This document shows positions 1 to 3,590 of a stretch of DNA of 5,316 nucleotides, one piece after another. The position numbers and the translations under genes were made by a program. Under the pieces are notes generated by a model, which saw only the letters and a list, made by a program, of their open reading frames with translations, was not told the origin of the DNA and did no database searches. How positions within the stretch are numbered: position 1 is the stretch's first letter; each line of letters starts with the position of its first letter. The stretch covers positions 1 to 5,316 of the forward strand of contig CALWKT010000072.1 of NCBI GenBank assembly GCA_944381335.1, in the 5' to 3' direction. Origin of the DNA: an uncultured Christensenellaceae bacterium. Its GTDB lineage: Bacteria > Bacillota_A > Clostridia > Christensenellales > UBA3700.

Positions 1-934
1 TGGTGTTACGGAAGCCGTCGACCTGCTTAGCCTTGGGTTTGATCTTGTAGTTTTCGCTTTCGTACAGGATCTGACCGTTGTTTGCTTTAAGCTGGAATTT
101 ATAAGGACGTATAGCGTTCTTAGTGTCCTTGATGATGACGTACTTGCCGTTGCTCGGTTCAGGTGCTTCTCCGAAGAGCAGGGTAATGTTGCTCTTGTCG
201 CCTGCGACAGCGGGCGCCGGTTCCGCTTTTGCGACGGGCTTTCTGACGGGAGGCTGTTTCTTGACGGGAGGTTTCTTTGCAGCTGCGGCAACGGGTTTCT
301 TTGCAGGAGGCTTGACGACCTTCTTTTCAGGTTTTTCCGCGGGAGCTTCTTCAGCTGCGGGTGCAGTTTCTGCGGGAGCTTCTTCAGCTACGGGCGCGGT
401 TTCTGCCGGAGCTTCCTGGGCGGGAGCTTCTTCAGCTACGGGCGCGGTTTCTGTCGGAGCTTCCTGAGCGGGAGCTTCTTCAGCTACGGGTGCGGTTTCT
501 GCCGGAGCTTCCTGAGCGGGAGTTTCTTCAGCTACAGGTGCGGTTTCAGCAGGTGTTTCTTCGACAACGGGTTCAGCCTGGGTTTCTTCGGCGTTCTGCG
601 TTTCTGTTACTGTGCCGGCTTCACTGAGTGCAACTTCTTCAGGTGCCGCCGAAGTTTCAACCACGTCGGGAACGACGGTGGGTCTGATCGGCTCTACAGG
701 TTCAGATGCGCGTTCAGGAGCAGTTGTATTCTCGTTCTCCGTAACGACGGCGTTGGCTTTTTTCTTGGATTTTTTGCTGTTGCTTTTTGAGATGACGATG
801 ATAAGAATAACGCAGATAACTACGATGGCGGCAGTTATTGCAAGTATCATCCACATGGTAATTCCGCCGATTACGCTTTCGTTCAGAAAATCTCCGACGG
901 ACGCGGCAATGAGCGAGTTGATCAGGTTTGTCAT
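1..934 (-). CDS. Membrane-anchored Ala/Pro/Glu-repeat protein with C-terminal DUF1508 (YegP-like) domain, partial at 3' end
   Basis: The frame is open for 311 codons from the ATG at 934 to the window edge, so the C-terminus is missing. Residues 1-22 are a short, slightly acidic N-terminus. Residues 23-49 form one strong hydrophobic segment, followed at once by a basic stop-transfer stretch (KSNSKKSKKK, 50-59). By the positive-inside rule the N-terminus would be outside and the rest cytoplasmic. Residues 85-200 contain no Lys or Arg and are rich in Ala, Pro and Glu, including tandem repeats (128-197). Residues 201-236 then switch to a basic Pro/Lys tract with 13 Lys/Arg and one Glu. From about 262 the pattern GKYVIIKD...YKFQLKANNGQIL, SENY and GF fits DUF1508, a small beta-rich domain of unknown function, often in tandem copies. 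AGGGAG at 947-952 is a plausible but distant (12-base) ribosome binding site. The gene is divergent from the sua5 operon. Reading frame: very sure; domain call: fairly sure; function: unknown. Confidence 0.85.
   Translation of the reverse strand, partial: MTNLINSLIAASVGDFLNESVIGGITMWMILAITAAIVVICVILIIVISKSNSKKSKKKANAVVTENENTTAPERASEPVEPIRPTVVPDVVETSAAPEEVALSEAGTVTETQNAEETQAEPVVEETPAETAPVAEETPAQEAPAETAPVAEEAPAQEAPTETAPVAEEAPAQEAPAETAPVAEEAPAETAPAAEEAPAEKPEKKVVKPPAKKPVAAAAKKPPVKKQPPVRKPVAKAEPAPAVAGDKSNITLLFGEAPEPSNGKYVIIKDTKNAIRPYKFQLKANNGQILYESENYKIKPKAKQVDGFRNT
344..553 (-). repeat. In-frame tandem repeats encoding PAETAPVAEEAPAQEA units
   Basis: Five consecutive in-frame units lie inside the DUF1508-protein gene (residues 128-197). 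Three are 16 residues long (48 bp, consensus PAETAPVAEEAPAQEA) and two are shorter 11-residue units (33 bp, PAETAPVAEEA and PAETAPAAEEA) that lack the last five residues. The DNA is nearly identical between units, with changes mostly at single bases (for example Ala to Thr in the first and third units). This suggests recent expansion by slippage or unequal recombination. All unit lengths are multiples of three, so copy-number change would keep the frame. Confidence 0.9.
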
Positions 935-970
935 AATCTTTTGCTTCTCCCTTTTAGGTTTTGTACATTA

Positions 971-999
971 AATATAACACACTCGTGTGCGAATGTAAA
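971..999 (-). promoter_or_regulatory. Sigma-A-like promoter for the DUF1508-protein gene
   Basis: Read on the minus strand, TTTACA (994-999) and TATATT (971-976) are separated by exactly 17 bases, with a TGT extended -10 element just before TATATT. The start point would fall near 964, giving a leader of about 30 bases that includes the AGGGAG motif at 947-952. The spacer holds a small palindrome, CACAC-TC-GTGTG (978-989, plus-strand sequence), which may be a regulator site. Prediction from sequence only. Confidence 0.65.
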
Positions 1000-1025
1000 G
1001 GCAAACTTGTGAATTTCGTCCATTA

Positions 1026-1080
1026 TTTTACATAAACCATGCAGTTACGCGTGCGGTTTTTACTTGAAATTTATGTAAAA
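1026..1080. repeat. Perfect 11-bp inverted repeat (TTTTACATAAA / TTTATGTAAAA) in the divergent intergenic region
   Basis: TTTTACATAAA at 1026-1036 is the exact reverse complement of TTTATGTAAAA at 1070-1080, with 33 bases between them. Each arm is itself a near-palindrome (TTTA-CA-TAAA), so the pair may be two operator half-sites or two full sites 44 bp apart (about four helical turns). The near arm lies about 27 bp upstream of the minus-strand -35 box, a position suited to an activator or a looping repressor. Function is inferred from position and symmetry. Confidence 0.55.
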
Positions 1081-1103
1081 AAACGTATGCCCCGACGGGG
1101 CAT
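1077..1103 (-). terminator. Rho-independent terminator-like hairpin read leftward
   Basis: ATGCCCC-GAC-GGGGCAT (1087-1103) is a perfect 7-bp, GC-rich stem with a 3-base loop. Read on the minus strand, it is followed after three bases by seven Ts (1083-1077). No annotated gene ends here: the minus-strand gene starts downstream at 934 and the plus-strand gene points away. It may stop antisense transcription leaving the sua5 region, end a short unannotated RNA, or be a protein site. The shape is clear; the role is not. Confidence 0.5.
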
Positions 1104-1127
1104 GCCATCAAAGACAGAAAAAAATTA

Positions 1128-1156
1128 TTGCAAGTTGACTGAATTGGGTATATCAT
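1128..1156 (+). promoter_or_regulatory. Sigma-A-like promoter for the sua5-ywlE operon
   Basis: TTGCAA (1128-1133) and TATCAT (1151-1156) are 17 bases apart. The predicted start, near 1163, coincides with the first base of a small hairpin in the leader. A TTGACT inside the spacer (1135-1140) is a rival -35 box but has no -10 box at a proper distance. Confidence 0.6.
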
Positions 1157-1162
1157 AAAAAA

Positions 1163-1182
1163 GACGGAAAACCGTCGGAGGG
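1163..1182 (+). promoter_or_regulatory. 5' leader hairpin abutting the sua5 ribosome binding site
   Basis: GACGG-AAAA-CCGTC (1163-1176) is a 5-bp stem with a 4-base loop, beginning at the predicted transcription start. It is followed directly by GGAGGG (1177-1182), the ribosome binding site of sua5, which sits only three bases from the ATG at 1186. The hairpin could protect the 5' end of the mRNA or limit ribosome access. Read on the minus strand, the same stem is followed by six Ts (1162-1157) and looks like a weak terminator. Confidence 0.45.
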
Positions 1183-1185
1183 ACT

Positions 1186-2172
1186 ATGCAGACACTGGTT
1201 ATGAAAGGTGAAAAAGCGCTGGAAAAAGGCGCCTCTCTGATTGCAGAAGGAGAGGTGGTCGCTTTCCCAACGGAAACGGTTTACGGACTCGGCGCCGACG
1301 CGTTCAACGGCGTTGCCGTAAATAAGATATTCGAGGCGAAGGGCAGACCGTCGGACAACCCGCTGATCGTTCATATCGCTGACCTGTCCGGGCTTGAAGG
1401 TCTGGTCGAGGACGTTTCCGAAGGGGCAAAAAAGGTGATGGAAGCGTTTATGCCCGGTCCGATAACGGTAATAATGAAAAAAGGGAAAGACGTGCCTTAC
1501 GCGGTAACTGCCGGTCTGGAGACAGTGGGGATCAGGATGCCTTCGCATCCGGTCGCTAGGGCGTTCATAAAGGCGTGCGGCACACCGATAGCGGCGCCGA
1601 GTGCGAACAGATCCACGCATATCAGCCCCACGAGCGCGGAGCATGTATTTGAAGATATGGACGGCAGGATCCCGCTGATAATAGACGGCGGAGACTGTGA
1701 AGTCGGCATCGAATCCACGATAATCGATATGTCAACTGACGTCCCGACCATCCTGAGACCGGGCGCAATCACGGCGGAAATGCTTGCCGACGTACTCGGC
1801 GCGGTCAGGACTTTCAGCGGCAAAGTGGTAGTAGCAAAGGCGCCCGGAATGAAATACAAGCATTATGCGCCTTCTTGCGAGACGGTTGTCGCCGCGACGC
1901 CCGAAAGTCTTTTAAATGCGTACGACGAAGCGGAGAAAAAAGGTCTGCGACCCGTCATCATAGCGTCTTCAGGAGTATGCGCGGAAGCGGGGAAAAGAAT
2001 GCATATCGACGTCGGCTCAACGGATGCGGAGATATGCAGGAATATCTACTCGGCGTTGCACAGAGGTGAAAAGATCGCAGGATTTATCGTCTGCGAGCAT
2101 TTCGGGAACGAGGGCGTCAGGGGATCGGTCATGAACAGAGTGCTGAAATCAGCCGGAGGAAAAATAGTATGA
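1186..2172 (+). CDS. sua5: L-threonylcarbamoyladenylate synthase, Sua5 type (YrdC domain plus C-terminal Sua5 domain)
   Basis: This cytoplasmic enzyme makes threonylcarbamoyl-AMP from threonine, bicarbonate and ATP. That is the first step of the t6A modification at position 37 of ANN-decoding tRNAs; the TsaB/TsaD/TsaE complex then transfers the group. The 328-residue product has the full two-domain Sua5 layout. The YrdC domain spans about 10-195, with PTETVYGLGADA (28-39), the KGRP signature (52-55), PSANRSTHISPT (138-149), GIEST (174-178) and RPG (191-193). The linker PGMKYKHYAP (220-229) leads into the C-terminal domain. The length matches Sua5/YwlC rather than the short TsaC form. The ATG at 1186 is preceded by GGAGGG at a short three-base distance; the next in-frame ATG (1201) is too far from that site. 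The stop overlaps the next start as ATGA, indicating translational coupling to the phosphatase gene. No odd residues were seen. Confidence 0.96.
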   Translation: MQTLVMKGEKALEKGASLIAEGEVVAFPTETVYGLGADAFNGVAVNKIFEAKGRPSDNPLIVHIADLSGLEGLVEDVSEGAKKVMEAFMPGPITVIMKKGKDVPYAVTAGLETVGIRMPSHPVARAFIKACGTPIAAPSANRSTHISPTSAEHVFEDMDGRIPLIIDGGDCEVGIESTIIDMSTDVPTILRPGAITAEMLADVLGAVRTFSGKVVVAKAPGMKYKHYAPSCETVVAATPESLLNAYDEAEKKGLRPVIIASSGVCAEAGKRMHIDVGSTDAEICRNIYSALHRGEKIAGFIVCEHFGNEGVRGSVMNRVLKSAGGKIV

Positions 2173-2621
2173 AAATATTGTTCGTATGCACGGGCAACAC
2201 GTGCAGATCCCCGCTTGCGCAGGCGATAACTCAGAAGGAGCTGGACAACAGAAATATTGACGCCGATTGCGAAAGCGCGGGGCTTTGTTGCGGATACGGA
2301 GAAGAAGTTTCGGAAAATTCGCGTAAAATAATTGCCGAAAGGGGAATATTCTATACGCACCAGTCGAGACCGGTCACTCAGAAGCTTCTGGACGAAAGCG
2401 ATCTCGTCGTGTGTATGACCTCTCCGCACAAGCAGGCGCTTGCGCCTTACGTGCCCAAGGAAAAACTTTTTGAAGCGAAAGACCTGACCGGAGAGGAAAT
2501 AGACGACCCTTACGGCAGGAATATCGACGTTTACAGAGCGTGCGCGCTCAAGCTTGACAAGCTCGCGAAAGCGGTGGCGGATATTGCTGAAAAGAATACA
2601 AAAAAGCCGCCGAATGCGTAA
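2169..2621 (+). CDS. ywlE: Low-molecular-weight protein phosphatase, probable protein-arginine phosphatase (YwlE-like)
   Basis: The 150-residue product is a complete LMW-PTP fold protein. The P-loop CTGNTCRS (7-14) has catalytic Cys7 and Arg13, and the general-acid Asp113 lies in the DPYG motif (113-116). Thr11 occupies the loop position where tyrosine phosphatases usually have Ile or Leu. In Bacillus YwlE and related enzymes this Thr selects phosphoarginine, counteracting the McsB kinase in the stress response and Clp-dependent proteolysis. Other YwlE-like stretches are DESDLVVCMTSPHKQ (75-89) and NIDVYRACALKLDKL (118-132). The gene starts inside the sua5 stop codon (4-base ATGA overlap), and rpiB follows, as in the Bacillus ywlC-ywlE-ywlF order. 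Phosphatase family: sure. Arginine specificity: inferred from Thr11 and context; no McsB gene is visible here. Confidence 0.93.
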   Translation: MKILFVCTGNTCRSPLAQAITQKELDNRNIDADCESAGLCCGYGEEVSENSRKIIAERGIFYTHQSRPVTQKLLDESDLVVCMTSPHKQALAPYVPKEKLFEAKDLTGEEIDDPYGRNIDVYRACALKLDKLAKAVADIAEKNTKKPPNA

Positions 2622-2646
2622 AAATACCGTTTTGACGGCGTTTTTT
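2600..2646 (+). terminator. Probable rho-independent terminator after ywlE
   Basis: CCGT-TTTG-ACGG (2627-2638) is followed by CG and six Ts (2641-2646), just past the TAA at 2619-2621. A longer alternative pairs AAAAAAGCCG (2600-2609, inside the last codons of ywlE) with CGGC-G-TTTTTT (2636-2646), with one bulged base. The two folds compete. The short stem is weak, so termination may be partial, with some read-through into rpiB. The A-run/T-run layout also permits activity in the opposite direction. Confidence 0.55.
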
Positions 2647-2676
2647 GTAAAAAGATCGTGAAAAAAATATCTATTC

Positions 2677-2705
2677 TTTACAACGCAGGCAAACTGTGAT
2701 AAAAT
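2677..2705 (+). promoter_or_regulatory. Distal promoter P1 for rpiB and the V-ATPase genes
   Basis: TTTACA (2677-2682), a 17-base spacer and TAAAAT (2700-2705), with TGA just before the -10 box acting as an extended -10 element. It lies right after the terminator of the upstream operon. It has nearly the same design as the promoter of the divergent DUF1508 gene. The start would be near 2712, giving a leader of about 95 bases before rpiB. Confidence 0.65.
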
Positions 2706-2729
2706 AAACACAATCGGACTGATAAACAC

Positions 2730-2758
2730 TTGACTGTTTTTAACGCAGAGAGCATATT
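2730..2758 (+). promoter_or_regulatory. Possible proximal promoter P2 for rpiB
   Basis: TTGACT (2730-2735) and CATATT (2753-2758) are 17 bases apart. The -35 box is good and the -10 box is imperfect. The start would fall near 2765, inside the small palindrome at 2761-2772. Less certain than P1. Confidence 0.4.
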
Positions 2759-2760
2759 AG

Positions 2761-2772
2761 GTAACAGGTTAC
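2761..2772. promoter_or_regulatory. Palindrome GTAAC-AG-GTTAC, candidate operator
   Basis: Two 5-bp arms lie around a 2-base centre, directly downstream of the P2 -10 box and covering its predicted start point. This is a common place for a repressor site. The arms are short, so a chance match cannot be excluded. Confidence 0.35.
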
Positions 2773-2776
2773 ATAA

Positions 2777-2799
2777 TTATTCGTCCGAATAAAGAGGTG
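2777..2799 (+). promoter_or_regulatory. 7-bp palindrome TTATTCG-TC-CGAATAA next to the rpiB ribosome binding site
   Basis: The perfect 16-base palindrome (2777-2792) touches the ribosome binding site AAGAGGTG (2792-2799), which sits six bases before the ATG at 2806. As RNA it could fold into a 6-bp stem with a GTCC loop beside the site; as DNA it could be an operator. The good spacing of this site supports the ATG at 2806 as the true start over the GTG at 2797, which lies within the site itself. Confidence 0.45.
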
Positions 2800-2805
2800 C
2801 AATTT

Positions 2806-3255
2806 ATGAAAATCGCTATAGGTTGCGATCACGGCGGAATAGTACTCAAACCCGCTATTGTTAAAGTTCTCAAAAAAAGAGGGATCGAGGCGGTCGATTT
2901 CGGCTGTTACGACGAAAGCAGTGTGGATTACCCCGACTACGCGCTCAAGGTGGCTGAGGCGGTCGCTTCGGGCGAATGTGACAAAGGGATCGTGCTCTGC
3001 GGCACGGGCATAGGCATATCCATAGCCGCTAACAAGGTGAAAGGGATAAGAGCGGCGGTGGCGCACGACGAATTCACCGCGGAGATGATCTCGGCGCACA
3101 ACAACGCCAACGTCATGGCTATGGGAGGAAGGATACTGACTCCCGAAAAAGCCGCAAAGATGGTGGAGATCTGGCTGGATACTCCTTTTCAGGGCGGCAG
3201 ACACGAAGGAAGAGTGGCGAAGATCACCGCTATCGAGAACAAATATTTCAAATAA
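2806..3255 (+). CDS. rpiB: Ribose-5-phosphate isomerase B
   Basis: RpiB interconverts ribose 5-phosphate and ribulose 5-phosphate in the non-oxidative pentose phosphate pathway, in the cytoplasm, usually as a dimer or tetramer. The 149-residue product is full length and aligns end to end with the RpiB/LacAB family. It has an N-terminal GCDHGG (6-11), the catalytic loop CGTGIGISIAANK (65-77) with the proposed base Cys65 and Thr67, AHNNANV (97-103) with His98, and the phosphate-binding GGRHEGR (130-136) with Arg132 and Arg136. These sit one residue earlier than the matching E. coli residues. An intact active-site Cys argues for RpiB over a LacA/LacB galactose-6-phosphate isomerase pair, and there is no second paralog beside it. 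The gene follows ywlE, as in Bacillus (ywlF), but has its own promoter region. Only eight bases separate it from the V-ATPase H-like gene, so the two are probably co-transcribed. Confidence 0.96.
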   Translation: MKIAIGCDHGGIVLKPAIVKVLKKRGIEAVDFGCYDESSVDYPDYALKVAEAVASGECDKGIVLCGTGIGISIAANKVKGIRAAVAHDEFTAEMISAHNNANVMAMGGRILTPEKAAKMVEIWLDTPFQGGRHEGRVAKITAIENKYFK

Positions 3256-3263
3256 GGTGAAAA

Positions 3264-3590
3264 ATGGTCCAGGAAATTATCGACAGCATAGTTCAAGCTG
3301 AAAATCAGGCGGAAATAATAGTAAAAGAAGCCAACGCAAGGGCAAAAGAGACCGTCGCAAAAGCAAACGCGGACGCAGAAGAAGTCATTGCGGCGGCAAA
3401 GGAAAAAGCCAAGGCGGAAGCCAGAAAGAACGTCGAGAACGCGAGAAAGAAAGCTGACGAGCACTACGCGGCGGCGATAGCGTCCAACGAGAAAGAGATC
3501 GAGGCGCTCGGCAAAACTGCGGAAAAAAACCTGGATAAAGCGGCGCAAGTCGTGATCGGGAGGCTGAAAGAGAAGTATGCCCGTAGTTGA
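3264..3590 (+). CDS. ntpF: V/A-type ATP synthase peripheral-stalk subunit (H / NtpF / G-like coiled coil)
   Basis: The 108-residue product is nearly all predicted alpha helix. It is Ala-, Lys- and Glu-rich, with no Trp or Cys, no signal peptide and no membrane segment, and has long coiled-coil periodicity from about 5 to 90. This matches the small peripheral-stalk subunit (AhaH in archaea, NtpF in Enterococcus). That subunit pairs with subunit E to hold the catalytic A/B head against the membrane stator I. Sequence alone would only say coiled coil; its place directly before subunit I, as in ntpF-ntpI, makes the assignment strong. The ribosome binding site AAGGTG (3254-3259) overlaps the rpiB stop codon, with four bases to the ATG. 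The 3' end overlaps the subunit I start by 14 bases in another frame, which suggests translational coupling. Subunit naming differs between species. Confidence 0.85.
   Translation: MVQEIIDSIVQAENQAEIIVKEANARAKETVAKANADAEEVIAAAKEKAKAEARKNVENARKKADEHYAAAIASNEKEIEALGKTAEKNLDKAAQVVIGRLKEKYARS

Noticed and set aside
344..553. Regular repeats that might be a CRISPR array
   Set aside because: The units are contiguous with no unique spacers, are in frame, and encode a periodic Ala/Pro/Glu peptide.
123..971. Plus-strand reading frames rich in Ala/Gly/Ser or Leu/Arg (123-467, 361-627, 612-971)
   Set aside because: They are antisense images of the repeat-bearing minus-strand gene. The minus-strand frame has a membrane helix, a recognisable domain, a promoter and a ribosome binding site; these do not.
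1135..1140. TTGACT as the -35 box of the sua5 promoter
   Set aside because: No good -10 box lies 16-18 bases downstream; TTGCAA with TATCAT at 17 bases fits better.
935..1185. A riboswitch, tRNA or other structured RNA in the divergent gap
   Set aside because: Only short hairpins are seen, with no cloverleaf or known riboswitch layout, and the predicted leaders (about 30 and 23 bases) are too short.
1153..1859. Minus-strand reading frames opposite sua5 (1153-1644 and 1497-1859)
   Set aside because: Both oppose a well-conserved Sua5 coding sequence, show no family features and lack a convincing ribosome binding site.
2797..2805. GTG at 2797 as the rpiB start
   Set aside because: The GTG is part of the ribosome binding site GAGGTG, and ATG 2806 gives the normal RpiB N-terminus (MKIAIGCDHGG).
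2046..3204. Minus-strand reading frames opposite ywlE and rpiB (2046-2729 and 2740-3204)
   Set aside because: They are shadows of conserved genes, with Arg/His/Phe-rich composition typical of antisense translation.
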